In this document: in pieces, positions 54,701 to 64,000 of the stretch
Layout of the letters: each line of letters begins with the position of its first letter
How positions within the stretch are numbered: the first letter of the stretch is position 1
Origin: Aphelocoma coerulescens
Taxonomy: Eukaryota > Chordata > Aves > Passeriformes > Corvidae
Assembly: GCF_041296385.1 (NCBI RefSeq)
Contig: NW_027184085.1
Span: 14,565,301-14,629,300, forward strand
Length of the DNA: 64,000 nucleotides
Direction of reading: 5' to 3'
The notes under the pieces: model-generated
Databases searched by the model: none
What the model was told of the DNA's origin: nothing
What the model saw: the letters and a program-made list of their open reading frames with translations, nothing else
Program-made: the position numbers and the translations under genes

Positions 54701-55206
54701 CAATCTTAAAAGATTTTAACATTATGGAGGGCAAAACTGGACAGGGAAATGAGCATGGTCTTGATCTAGGTTTTCTTCTGGGCATTATATATTTATATAA
54801 TTATATACTTACACTGTCTTTTTGGAATTTTTCCCCCCAGTGTTACTGAAAGTTAACAAGCTGTGTACTTGCTTATTGCAGAACAATAAAGTACTTGATC
54901 TAAATTATTTTTGCAGGTATATTTAGTGACACTCACTTACTGGCTATGATGTACAGTGGAGAAATGTGCTACTGGGGACTGAAACACTGTGGAGAAGGGA
55001 AGCAGCAAAGCCTTGAGTCAATAGATCCTGTGTCCAGCAGTGACCTGGGCAGTAGATCAGAGAGCTTATCGCTGGATTTCCAAGAAACGGGCAGAAACAT
55101 GTTAACAAAATATGTGGCCGTATGTGAGGGACCCTTAAAAGGTCAAGGGTGGAACACAACAACTGCAAAACAAATGCTGCGTTACTTTGTGAAGTCCCAC
55201 AACTAA
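51707..55206 (+). CDS. RIMOC1: RIMOC1 (C5orf51), complete, six coding exons, 284 aa
   Basis: RAB7A-interacting MON1-CCZ1 complex subunit 1, a cytosolic partner of the MON1-CCZ1 exchange factor for RAB7A, acting in late-endosome traffic and in clearing damaged mitochondria. Six exons (70, 101, 147, 132, 115 and 290 nt) join in frame to 285 codons including TAA; the human protein is 294 residues. Conserved blocks read directly: LYTQ|AVLDITYFEENQLVDEDFPE, GALLYMYCH, FSDTHLLAMMYSGEMCYWG near residues 190-210, and KYVAVCEGPLKGQGWNTT near the C-terminus. No membrane segment or signal peptide is seen. The first exon is GC-rich (starts MAVAALRPRVAALG), poorly conserved and about 10 codons shorter than in human, so the start is the least certain part. 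FBXO4 follows on the same strand 267 bp after the stop codon. Confidence 0.95.
51777..52293 (+). other. RIMOC1: RIMOC1 intron 1
   Basis: A 517-bp intron. Its first half is the 17-bp minisatellite, starting about 25 bp after the donor. The second half is unremarkable. Confidence 0.9.
51801..52047 (+). repeat. 17-bp GC-rich minisatellite in RIMOC1 intron 1
   Basis: About 13 tandem copies of a unit of the form CGGGCGGCACCGGGGCA. The units differ mainly at one site (GGGACA or GGGGCA), with two copies extended to CACCGGCACA and the last ones carrying GGGCAGCAC. Because 17 is not a multiple of three and there are no stops, all frames stay open on both strands, which makes long false open frames. 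Confidence 0.97.
52294..52394 (+). CDS. RIMOC1: RIMOC1 exon 2 (residues 24-57)
   Basis: Acceptor TTCCCTCAG, donor GTACTT, 101 nt. It encodes DTFLAKGSATLDKLKDLCNE and ends HPSTLFQLYTQ. Confidence 0.93.
52395..52776 (+). other. RIMOC1: RIMOC1 intron 2
   Basis: 382 bp; nothing recognised. Confidence 0.85.
52777..52923 (+). CDS. RIMOC1: RIMOC1 exon 3 (residues 58-106)
   Basis: Acceptor TTTTCATAG, donor GTGAGT, 147 nt, phase 0. It encodes AVLDITYFEENQLVDEDFPE and then an LSEPEDLV helix. Confidence 0.95.
52924..53326 (+). other. RIMOC1: RIMOC1 intron 3
   Basis: 403 bp; nothing recognised. Confidence 0.85.
53327..53458 (+). CDS. RIMOC1: RIMOC1 exon 4 (residues 107-150)
   Basis: Acceptor TTATTTCAG, donor GTAAAG, 132 nt, phase 0. 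It encodes ILGAELLECLYWRKGALLYM, matching the human LLECLSWRRGALLYM block. Confidence 0.95.
53658..53772 (+). CDS. RIMOC1: RIMOC1 exon 5 (residues 151-188)
   Basis: Acceptor CATACTCAG, donor GTAAAA, 115 nt. It encodes CLNDGVHYLMKMLSFRCPLQ and LDEDVSLQDKDTATLLSE. Confidence 0.94.
53773..54916 (+). other. RIMOC1: RIMOC1 intron 5
   Basis: A 1.1-kb intron with no repeat or gene recognised. Confidence 0.85.
54917..55206 (+). CDS. RIMOC1: RIMOC1 exon 6, terminal (residues 189-284)
   Basis: Acceptor TTTTTGCAG, 290 nt to the TAA at 55204-55206. It encodes IFSDTHLLAMMYSGEMCYWG, a serine-rich variable middle, and the conserved C-terminal EGPLKGQGWNTT...AKQML. Confidence 0.95.
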
Positions 55207-55324
55207 GATCCACTGCACTGTCTGTGCCAGAAGAAAACTTGTGACGTAAGAGCACACTGAAGGAGGTTGTCTCTGCTTCCGTGTCTTACTTTCTTTTTCC
55301 AACCAAAATGTATACTTCCGTTGC

Positions 55325-55330
55325 ATTAAA
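55325..55330 (+). terminator. RIMOC1: Candidate RIMOC1 poly(A) signal ATTAAA
   Basis: The commonest variant signal, 119 bp after the stop codon and about 35 bp before the FBXO4 CpG island. No AATAAA occurs between the stop and FBXO4. The 3' UTR would be unusually short. Confidence 0.5.
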
Positions 55331-55359
55331 AACGCGCATTCAAAGGACTGCTGGACTCC

Positions 55360-55700
55360 CGGTGCAAAGTGCGGTGCAGTGCTGGGGAGCGGCTGCGGCA
55401 GCCACCCTTGGGCCCGCTGCGGCCCGGCGGAGGCGGAGCGTGCGCGGCGCGGCGGCGGGCGGGGCCGGGGCCATGGCGGCGGGCGCGGGGCCGCGCGGGG
55501 CCGGCCTGGAGGCCGCGGTGCGGGGCGGGCTGCGCGTGCTCCGGGAGCGCTGGATGCGGGGCCCCCGCGAGCGCGGCGGGACCGCGCCGGCCCCGCTCCC
55601 GACGGCCCCGGACGGCGCGGAGGGAGAGAGCGCTCTGCAGATGCTGCCGGTGAGCAGGGCCCGGTCACGGGGCGGGACGAGGGGGGGCAAAGCGCTGCGT
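55360..55700 (+). promoter_or_regulatory. FBXO4: FBXO4 CpG-island promoter
   Basis: A compact GC-rich block covers exon 1 and about 110 bp before the ATG. GGCGGAGGCGGAGC-type boxes are present and there is no TATA box. It starts within or just after the RIMOC1 3' UTR. Confidence 0.8.
55473..55649 (+). CDS. FBXO4: FBXO4 exon 1 (residues 1-59)
   Basis: ATG in the strong context GGCCATGG, 177 nt, donor GTGAGC, phase 0. It encodes a low-complexity N-terminus (MAAGAGPRGAGLEAAVRGGL...) and ends ALQMLP, the first residues of the F-box. Confidence 0.88.
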
Positions 55701-58700
55701 CGCGCCCTGTCCTTCACTGCTGAATTCCTGAGTCGTTAAACCGCTGCTGTCAATGGTTTTCAGATCGACGTGCAGCTGAACATCATGTCCTTCCTCTCGC
55801 CCCAAGATTTGTGCCATTTAGGAAGCACAAGTTGTTACTGGCGGGCAGCTGTGCAAGACCCGTTGTTGTGGAGGTATTTTCTCCTGCGGGATCTCCCCTC
55901 TTGGACATCTGTTGATTGGAAATCACTCCCAGATGTGGAGATTTTTAATAAAGCCTTTTCAGAGGTCAGCGACAATGCACTGTATGATTACATGGCAGTG
56001 TAAGTATCCCTGTATTCTCTTACATGACTCCCAAGTGTGCCTGCAGCACTAATACTCAGCCCCCAGGCATCTTTCATATTTACAGCAATAAAGCTCTGCT
56101 GTAAGGTGCTGTTTAAATTGTGATGTGTCTCAAATTCATTGTTTATTTTGGAAACACAATTTCCTGTTGTTCCATGGTCTGGTTAGCTCTTTTTTGTTTG
56201 GAACTCAAAAAGAATGTAAAACATAGTAAAAAAGACAAAGCTAGTGCTATAAAAAATTAAAGCTTTTTGTAAACTGTATGTCTGCTATGGCACAGAAATT
56301 CTGCATACCGTTGATCTTGATAAAGAAGTGTTCTTTACTCTCAGTGCCATGGTAAGCATTTTCATAAAAGTGCCAAGAAGTCTTCAAACTACAGGAAGTG
56401 GAATGAATCTTCTTTTTTTTTTTTTTTCATCTTATGTGGAAGACCTAATAATAGAAAAGTGCACAGAATGTGCACAGAATAACAAGTTGTATTGTTTTAG
56501 CTCTGGTTGTCAAAGGCTGTAAGACAAAGACTGGTTTCAGGTAGTATAGTTGAAAAGCATAGCAACACACTAAATGTGTTTAGATTACTGATAAGAGCTC
56601 TTAAGACAGGTAGATTATTCTGTGTGATTTCTTTTCTAAACTTCATTCAGTCCCCTTAATTTGCAGTAGTGCTCTGTGGATTTGTTTGGGATTTTTGATC
56701 TATTTGCAGTTACATTTTCCAAAGGTGGTGCTTAATATGTTGCTTCATGGTTAGTGCATCAACTTGTACAATTTCTGTGCCCTTCAGCCCCACTTAACAG
56801 ATGGGAACGATATGCCCAGAATTTGAAGTGCAAAATATATACTGCTTTTGAAATTAGATTTAAATCTGTTTAGGTCTGAACCACCTATTTGAAACCACCT
56901 GTCACTGGTTTCCACTGTGTCTGCATGCACTTAGCGATTTTGCTGATCTCAACTGAAGCATCTCAGTGTGGGTATTAAGGAGCACACATTTGGTATTTCA
57001 TTGAAGTGGTTTGTCCAGCAGCAGCCTGCCATGTCTACAGAAGCAGACTGAAGCTGCTTCTCTAGGATGTCTGTCTGTTACTCTTCGCCTCAATTACCAG
57101 TCTTTCCATGCCTTCTAGCATCCACACCAAACGAGGATGTAAGTTTGCAGAAAACACTTGTCTCCTTCCACAGCTTGCATGCTCTGTACCTACAGGGAAA
57201 ATTATTCTTTTCAGGTGGTTGCCTGTCACAAACACAAAAGCAGTCTAATTAAGGTTTTAAAAATGCACTCATAAGGTTCATTTTTTAAATTTAATTTTTA
57301 ATGTGACTCTTCTGCTTTCATGTTATTTTACCTATATTGTGTATTCAATGAGGATAGGGAATTTGTGATTTTTTTTTTCTAAATAAACTGAAAGATATGT
57401 AGATAGAAGTATATACTAAGGTCCAAAAAAGCAGCATTTGGACTTCAAAAGAACTGATGCCTTTGCCTGCTTTTTACTGGTACTTGAAACCATCAGTTTG
57501 GATCTTTATAATTTTTGACCTATGCTTTGAGTTGTACCAGTACCGAAGCATGAGAAGTGTGGGACCTAAATCAATTTATATTGTTTGATTAATACCTCTT
57601 TTGTATTTTGTGTTTAATTTCTAGTTGCATCTATTTTACACAGATATAAAAGGAGCTGTCCTCAGGGTAGAAGAAGTTTGAAATCGAGCCGTCCCCGGTA
57701 TGGGGCTGTGACTTCCTTTTTGCAATCACTGGTCACTCAGGCAGAACCTCGCTTTGCTATGTTTGGGCCAGGTTTGGAAGAGCTGGATGACTCTTTAGTA
57801 CAAAAGATGATGACATGCCCAGAAATTCTGCTAGTAGCTGGCCTACCTCATAGACAAATTCATGGTAATGATGGTTTTGGCTTTTGGCCTTCATATCTTG
57901 TAAATAGATATAACACAAAAAACTTGGAAGGAGAAATGAAAAAAAAGGAATGATTTTTTTGTATCCTTAAAATTCAGTAGAATCATGGTAAAAACAAACC
58001 ATTTTCTCTCTGATTTGTTCAGAAGGATAAATGCAGTGAACATTTGGGGCAAACTAATAGCTTCAGTGAACTTACGATTAAATTTGCACATTGTCAGAAG
58101 AATCATTTTGCTCCCTCTGTTTTAATCCAAAATTCTTTGTTACAGCTGCTGTTGTAATTGATAAATGCAGACAGGCCTTTCTTTCAGTATTGCTTGCAGT
58201 AAGTGGCTAAAAAACACATTTGTGATTTTATGCAGGAACTCAAGGCTGATTCTTACATGAGTTGGTATTCTGATATCAAATGATGTAAATTTTATTTAGA
58301 AGAGTTACAAGAGCAGGTGAGGGATTTTTTTTTTTTAAATGTTTAAAAGAGTAGCTTTGAAAGTCTAATTTGACTTCAGTCCAAGCCAGAGACAGAAGTG
58401 TGTTACTTTTTACCTAATGGTTATTTCAGCATAGCAGAATTAGAATAATTAAATTGTATTTATAGGAAGCATGAAAAATATTTTTAGTGGGTTTTTTATT
58501 TCTCTCATATGTCCTTTTCAATGGAGCTTGTCATAAGCAGACTGGAGCCTTTTCTATGTCAGTTTCAGCTAATAAACACAAGTCTGGCTCCATTCTGATT
58601 TAGATTTCTAGGTTCAAGTCTAATAATCAAAAATATGGAAATGGTTTTAATACCATTGACTTGATTTTCATTAAATTAAAAGTCTGATCAGTTGGAGCAT

Positions 58701-61700
58701 GTATAAAGTTTAATTGTAAAATAGTAAATCCGCTACTGCTAACAGCAATATCTAGGCTTGAATATATTAATTTTGTGGCACCACTGGAATTTCTGAACTA
58801 CCACTTAATTGTTTTCAGTAGCCAAATAGTTGTAATCACATATATTCATTTTTTTCCCTCTAGGAATCGGATCAGGAGTCAGTTTTCAGTTTAACAACAG
58901 TCAAAAATTCAATATTGTGACACTGTATTCCACCACGAGGTAAGATAAGATCTGTTCTCCACCAAATAAAAAGTACAGTTTCTTATTTATTTCATACTTC
59001 TCTTTGTAATCTTGTCATGTGACTTTCATGTGCACTTTCTCATGCATGGATATCCCTTATAAATTGAAGTTTCAATGCATTACTTTGCTTTTCCTTTCTT
59101 TTTTCAACCTCTGAGTTTTCACATGGAAATAATAAAGCTTTTCCAAACTATTTACGTACCAAAGGTGTATGACGGGTGCATTACAGGTGCCTCTATCCCT
59201 CTTGATACCTTGGTTGAGGCCCTTTTAAAACACTCTATACTCACCCTGGAGTGTTACTTTCATACGCATCGTGCAGATTGCTAACCACCTCTATATGTGC
59301 ACTCAGAAAGAAAGCTGGGCAGGAGGGGGCAGGGAGAAGTGAAACCATTTTCCTGGCTCAGCCCATTTTCCTATGCCTTTCCTGTGCCACCTAGACTTTC
59401 AAAGATTCAGTTTTGGCATTCTCAGTTAACCTGACTACTGAAATACTGAAATATCTTTCAGTGTGGAAAGGAGGAGAGCAAGGGAAGAGCAAGCTGTTGC
59501 TGTGAATAAGATGTTTTACCAAGAGAACAGCATAGTAGGGAATCAGCAAGCTGTGCACTACAGTGTAATAGCTCAAGTGAGGAAGGTGTGCGAAGTAGTT
59601 GATGGATTCATTTATGTTGCCAATGCAGAAGCTCAAAAAGGTAAGGGGTTTCTCTTTATTTATATTTCACGAGTAACTAGAGTGTTAGATTACAAAAAAT
59701 ATGCAATACATCAAAATCCATGTTCTGATCTTTTCAAAATCTGCTATTTCATCATTGCTTTCCTGTTGAAGAGGTCTCCTGTCCTAGACACTCTCTCGTC
59801 CTAGGGGTTATGGCCCCTTGTTTTGTTTATGGTACATACTGATACTGCTGCTATCTACATTACATGTGGGAAATTATCTGGATTAAAAAACGGAACAATT
59901 CAAAATAAACAAAAACCTTGCATATGTGTAGGAGAAACATGGTTTGTGGTGTAATAGCCCAGAAACAACCTTCACCAGGAAAACAGTAAAAAATGCAATT
60001 AGTCTAAATCAGGTTAGTCTTGTAAGATGGTAATCCAAATAACAATTATGGTAATTGTCTTTACATTCATTAGCTTTGAATGGAGGAAAAGGGCTAGCTC
60101 AGGAAAGAGGCAAGTGAAAAAAATTTAAGGGATACACTAGGGAGAAAAGTGCATTCAGTAGGGAAGAGCTGCTAACTGTGCAGTATGAGTATGAGTATAA
60201 CTATGAGTATTTCTGAATGTCTTGTTGCAATTTTGATCTCTGTGAGGTACTCAGAAAACATTCTGATGTTAGGACTGAAATAGGCTGCCATAGAGTCTGT
60301 GGAGATCTTTACCATCAAATGTCATCAATATCTGTGTAACAGTAAGGGCAGATGAATCAGTCTTGTGATAAGCAGAACAAGATTATTTGGCCTTTCCAGC
60401 CCTCTGTCTCATCACCTCTGAAACAAAATAAACCCCAAAAATGAAAACACCTTGTATTTGCATATATTTAAGATTCATATATTAAAAATTGTTTCTTAGA
60501 GCATGATCGTCCGGAGGAGCTGGCTCGTATTTTGGCAATGATTGATCCAGCCCTCGGGCCTCCGAACAGACCTCTCCTGGTTTTGTCCTGTGTGTCTCAC
60601 GCTGGTGTGAAAAGAATTCCGTGTGTTTATGTGGCACATCAGTTGCAACTAAATCTGCTACGTCAGCCCTGGATGGTACTTGCTCTTAAACCTTTATTTT
60701 CTGTTTTTCTGTGGTTGAAATGTAATTTAGACTTTCACGTTCCTGAACCATACCTACCTAAGCAAGTGGGCAGCTTTCAACTCTAGTACATGAGCTCTCT
60801 GCTAAAGTGGAGGATTTAGTTTGTCTGGTCCTCTAAGGTGAATCATTAGCCTATCTGAACACAAAGAGCTAAGTGACTTGCCCAAAAGCACACTAGAGAC
60901 TTAGATGGAACCAAAATGTAAGGAAGGACAAATGATGGTCTTGAAGGGAGTAAGGAAGTTTCAGTTCATTTAAATCTAAATTTCCTGAGTCACAACCTTG
61001 GACACAAGATAGATTTTTGGGACATTTTTCAGAGACTATTTACTGTCACTTGATGTGATGTCTTCAGTTTTTGACAGATGAGTTTTTAACCTAGGATCTG
61101 AGGTCCTGAACTCATTTTTTATGCTTGTCAAACACAGTATCTATCAGCATGGTTCAGCCACACAGGATTAATTTTTGTTGATGTTATGCAGCTGAAGAAT
61201 AACTTAATCAGAAAAAACTCTGATTTGAGATAATTCCTTTGTTTTCATATGGAAAATGTTTATAGGCTTCATACACAACATACCATTTATAACAGCCACT
61301 GGATGGGATATTACAAAATCGGAGTGTTAATAATATGCATAGAAGTCTAAAGCTAGCAGCATTTTTGTTCTAAGAGGTACAATAAGAATTTTCAAGTGGA
61401 TTGCCATCTGTAAATAAAGTATAATGTTCCAGAATAGCTGATGGAACAATTGAAAAAAATTCACCCTGATACCAAGAGTGAAAGCTTTCCTAATACGAGG
61501 GGGTTTTTTGTTTTCTTACTCTTATAAAACCTTTTTTGTCTAAGGGACCTTTACACTAGTGATAAAAATTTAGATTTGACTGTTTCTGACTTTAGAGATA
61601 GACACACAGTGATACTAAAATACTGTTAGATCCTGTTAGTTGTTATCTCTAGTACTACATTAACTTTTTTTTTTCCCCCGCAGATGCAGGACACTGTAGC

Positions 61701-61773
61701 TGCAACTTTAGATGGATTGCTAAATGGAATTGAGTGGCTCTTGGAAGAAGCAAATAGTAAAAATGCACAGTAA
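55473..61773 (+). CDS. FBXO4: FBXO4, complete, seven coding exons, 384 aa
   Basis: F-box only protein 4, substrate receptor of an SCF (SKP1-CUL1-F-box) ubiquitin ligase; in mammals it recognises the telomere protein TRF1 and, less settled, cyclin D1. Seven exons (177, 236, 221, 76, 179, 176 and 90 nt) join in frame to 385 codons including TAA; human FBXO4 is 387 residues. The F-box spans about residues 58-103 (LP|IDVQLNIMSFLSPQDLC...WRYFLLRDLPSW). The C-terminal part, from about residue 150, matches the small-GTPase-like fold that binds TRF1: RYGAVTSFLQSL, PRFAMFGPGLEELDDSL, FNIVTLYSTT, KVCEVVDGFIYVANAEA, RPLLVLSC and LNGIEWLLEE. The N-terminal 59 residues are alanine-, glycine- and arginine-rich and unlike mammals, with no serine before residue 53. 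An in-frame ATG exists at 55308, but it lies in the RIMOC1 3' UTR, so the ATG at 55473 in the context GGCCATGG is preferred. Confidence 0.96.
55764..55999 (+). CDS. FBXO4: FBXO4 exon 2 (residues 60-138), F-box
   Basis: Acceptor GGTTTTCAG, donor GTAAGT, 236 nt. It encodes IDVQLNIMSFLSPQDLCHLG and LLWRYFLLRDLPSWTSVDWK, the SKP1-binding F-box, and ends NALYDYMAV. Confidence 0.96.
56000..57643 (+). other. FBXO4: FBXO4 intron 2
   Basis: A 1.6-kb intron with a T tract near 56407-56427. No repeat family or gene recognised. Confidence 0.85.
57644..57864 (+). CDS. FBXO4: FBXO4 exon 3 (residues 138-212)
   Basis: Acceptor TTTTACACAG, donor GTAATG, 221 nt. It encodes SSRPRYGAVTSFLQSLVTQ and PRFAMFGPGLEELDDSLVQ, ending GLPHRQIHG across the junction. 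Confidence 0.95.
57865..58863 (+). other. FBXO4: FBXO4 intron 3
   Basis: A 1.0-kb AT-rich intron; nothing recognised. Confidence 0.85.
58864..58939 (+). CDS. FBXO4: FBXO4 exon 4 (residues 212-237)
   Basis: Acceptor TTCCCTCTAG, donor GTAAGA, 76 nt. It encodes IGSGVSFQFNNSQKFNIVTL and YSTT, the small-GTPase-like core. Confidence 0.95.
58940..59461 (+). other. FBXO4: FBXO4 intron 4
   Basis: 522 bp; nothing recognised. Confidence 0.85.
59462..59640 (+). CDS. FBXO4: FBXO4 exon 5 (residues 237-297)
   Basis: Acceptor TATCTTTCAG, donor GTAAGG, 179 nt. It encodes RRRAREEQAVAVNKMFYQEN and KVCEVVDGFIYVANAEAQK. The junction codon is AGT (Ser) where mammals have Arg. Confidence 0.95.
59641..60499 (+). 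other. FBXO4: FBXO4 intron 5
   Basis: 859 bp; a short ATGAGT-type repeat near 60184-60212, otherwise nothing recognised. Confidence 0.85.
60500..60675 (+). CDS. FBXO4: FBXO4 exon 6 (residues 297-355)
   Basis: Acceptor TTTCTTAG, donor GTACTT, 176 nt. It encodes ELARILAMIDPALGPPNRPL and LVLSCVSHAGVKRIPCVYVA, ending RQPWM. Confidence 0.95.
60676..61683 (+). other. FBXO4: FBXO4 intron 6
   Basis: A 1.0-kb intron; nothing recognised apart from the strong T/C tract before exon 7. Confidence 0.85.
61684..61773 (+). CDS. FBXO4: FBXO4 exon 7, terminal (residues 356-384)
   Basis: Acceptor TTCCCCCGCAG, 90 nt to the TAA at 61771-61773. It encodes MQDTVAATLDGLLNGIEWLL followed by EEANSKNAQ, matching the mammalian C-terminal helix. 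Confidence 0.95.
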   Translation: MQDTVAATLDGLLNGIEWLLEEANSKNAQ

Positions 61774-63375
61774 TGGAATTAGGCATTGTTGCACTGTATA
61801 AACCCTTTGGTGGTTTGCATTTCAGTTGAAGTGAGAATCTTGTCCTTCCTGCCAGAGTACTGTCGGGAAAATTAAAAGGCAAACCTGCATTTATTTCACT
61901 GCACATACTTAAATCCTTAACATTCTTCCAACTATAGTCCTGAATTAGAAGTACAAGTAGGATTGCCTGGATTCCAGTTGCCATGAAGAAGTGATTTGGA
62001 GGGACAATCTGAGTGGTTTGGTTTGGTTTGGTTTGGTTTATTTCTTTGAACCAGAGGCCTTTAGAGCACAATCTTTTCTCAATATATCTGATGGTCTAAT
62101 ATCTTCTGTAAATATATATCTAACACTACATTAGTTTATCAGCACAGCCCTATCACACATTTAGTAAATATATTCAGTGGAGATCTTTACAGTGACACTT
62201 CCTGACCAAAGAAAGTATACTGTAGGTTGTACAGTAAAAGGCTGACAGAAAGACAGTAACTCCTGATTTCGAAAGACTGAGTTCTCCTGTATTTTTCTAG
62301 ACAAAATGTCCAGACAAAAAATAGCAGGTGGGATTGTCAGACCAGACCAAAATTCTAGAAGCAAACAAACACTGCTGTGTATGAATTGTTTCTTTGTTGT
62401 GATCTTACTTATTAACCAACCACTACAGACTTCAGCATCTTCTGCTTTCTCTTGCACTGAAATCATTAGCTTGAACTGGACGTGCCTCTGATACCTTGAA
62501 CAAATGTTAAGTAGAATCATTAGTACTCCAGAACTTCATTGTATGCATACACTATCAGTTTTTCAAATAGTTGTGGCCATTTGCAGATGTGAATTGTACC
62601 TGTCTTGAAATTTTCCACACAGTTGCAAAAATTTTTATGAAAAGCAAAGCAACATTTTAAAGCTGGAATTGTGTTTTCCATATTGATGTCTTTTGGGATA
62701 GTCATAGTCTTCTGCCTTTTCCTGGTTTTATTACTGGGGGAATGTTCAGAAACTTTGCTTGGATTTCTGTGCATTTATTTGCTTTATTCTGGGATTTTTT
62801 TTTTCCTCCTATCTTCATGGAAATTCAAGTGTCTCACAATTTTTTCTTGGTACCTAGATAAATGACTGTAATGGTGCACATAAAGCTGTAACTGCCCTTA
62901 ATCTGGGATACATGATGATCAACACAGCTATGTCATTCCATTTGAGAAGATGTTTGAGATTTTTAATGAACTAGAAAGTATCTCTTTTTCATCTTTTTGC
63001 ACAATTAATTCATCTTTCTAGATAATTGTTGTATGTGTTCTAATCAGGACATATGGGAATTTCACAGGAAAATCCAAAGGAATATACACAATGAAAATTC
63101 TGTGGCTTATCCCTCTTTTTTTTAAGTGTTTGTGTGTTTTTCCCTTTAAAATAGAGCAGACACTATGGATTTATGAGTATTTGGGTTAAAATTCCATGCT
63201 TTGTGACTGGGTGTATGTGTTTTTCCTGCTAGTCAGAGTAATTTCATAGTGGTCTTTATGCAGGGGATTGAATGCAGCAACCTGATGCTGTATTAGCTGC
63301 TACGAATATGGGAGGGTTATGTAAGCTCCTCATTCTACTTTCTTCATAAGGAATAAATGATTTTTTAAAGAACAA
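61774..63375 (+). other. FBXO4: FBXO4 3' UTR (probable extent)
   Basis: About 1.6 kb of AT-rich sequence between the stop codon and the first clear AATAAA. It contains a short GGTTT repeat at about 62018-62038. The extent is inferred from the poly(A) signal only; an earlier variant signal could be used. Confidence 0.55.
63352..63357 (+). terminator. FBXO4: Candidate FBXO4 poly(A) signal AATAAA
   Basis: A canonical signal (GGAATAAATGA), followed about 20-45 bp later by a GT/T-rich element (TTTAGTCTTTCTCTGTGTGTTG), the usual arrangement for cleavage. Confidence 0.6.
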
Positions 63376-64000
63376 TATTTAGTCTTTCTCTGTGTGTTGA
63401 GCCCCCTCCATGTGTTCATGTGTGCTCACATACTGCAATCACACTGTCATAACAAATGACAGTTGACATCAATAGTCATTGATGAACAACATTATTGTAT
63501 GTTACCAGTTTAATTAACAGATATTAACTCACTGTCATTTCAAAAGGTTAGAAAAACGTAGAGTACATAATTTTTCGTAAAGAACGTCATTTAGATTAAC
63601 TTAAACCTAGGATACCTTTCAGAATTTGAAAGGTGCAGAATTTTTCAGGTTTGAAGCATACAGTCTAGAAAAAAAACAGTGGCAATGAGAACTCTCTGCA
63701 GTCACAGAGCTCCATGATGGAGTGCTGTGGTGGATCACAGGCAAGGAAGATGAGCATGTGCACTGTCCAGAGGAGCAGCTGAGGTGCACAGAGGTGTGCT
63801 GTGGAAGAGGCAAGCAGCCTGTTGAGCGTACATACAGTAAATAGTTGCAGAGATGCACAGCCTTTGATTTGACAATTCCTACTATTTAAATTGCTGAGTC
63901 TGCTGGATTTAGAAGCACAGTAATCAGTTAAGCTTGGGACTATTGTTACAAATTAAAAAATAGTTGGGTATGGAATACTAGAACGTGACTTAAGTGTATT
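63376..64000. other. Region downstream of FBXO4
   Basis: 625 bp to the window edge; no gene or repeat recognised. Confidence 0.7.

Noticed and set aside
55308..55472. Upstream in-frame ATG extending FBXO4 by 55 residues
   Set aside because: It lies in the RIMOC1 3' UTR before its poly(A) signal, and the added residues have no counterpart in the family.
55135..55668. 177-codon minus-strand open frame over RIMOC1 exon 6 and FBXO4 exon 1
   Set aside because: Antisense shadow of real exons and CpG island; no family resemblance.

Overview
The window is nuclear DNA of a bird, most likely a songbird. Three single-copy vertebrate genes with canonical GT-AG introns can be assembled exon by exon: the 5' half of OXCT1 (minus strand, 37.7 kb down to 8.4 kb and continuing off the left edge), a complete RIMOC1 / C5orf51 (plus, 51.7-55.2 kb) and a complete FBXO4 (plus, 55.5-61.8 kb). 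The order OXCT1 - C5orf51 - FBXO4 is the same as on human 5p13; in birds this block is expected on the Z chromosome (established knowledge, not visible here). The interspersed repeats are CR1 LINEs, LTR-like pieces and one tRNA-Ile-headed, CR1-tailed SINE of the TguSINE1 type, which is what points to a passerine.

Layout. 1-8365: intron 7 of OXCT1 with a SINE, CR1 3' ends and simple repeats. 8366-37748: OXCT1 exons 7 to 1 with large introns; the introns carry four sizeable CR1 copies on the strand opposite to OXCT1, two LTR-like elements, a CpG-rich orphan insert at 9.4-9.6 kb and tetranucleotide and purine-rich repeats. 37.34-38.08 kb: OXCT1 CpG-island promoter. 38.1-50.6 kb: intergenic, AT-rich, no gene recognised; it holds a 48-bp perfect AT palindrome, a CR1 3' end and a GGTT repeat. 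50.67-51.41 kb: a CR1 copy abutting the RIMOC1 promoter. 51.5-55.3 kb: RIMOC1, whose first intron is mostly a 17-bp GC-rich minisatellite. 55.36-63.4 kb: FBXO4, starting 267 bp after the RIMOC1 stop codon. 63.4-64 kb: nothing recognised.

The three genes are neighbours by ancient synteny and not an operon. OXCT1 is the mitochondrial enzyme that activates acetoacetate for ketone-body use, RIMOC1 works with the MON1-CCZ1 exchange factor for RAB7A in late-endosome traffic and mitophagy, and FBXO4 is a substrate receptor of an SCF ubiquitin ligase. I found no evidence of a wholly new system. The points most worth checking are the RIMOC1 minisatellite, the CpG-rich insert between inverted CR1 pieces in OXCT1 intron 6, the FBXO4 N-terminus that lacks the known mammalian regulatory serine, and the tandem CRE half-sites upstream of OXCT1. 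All gene calls rest on reading translations against remembered family sequence; no alignment was run.
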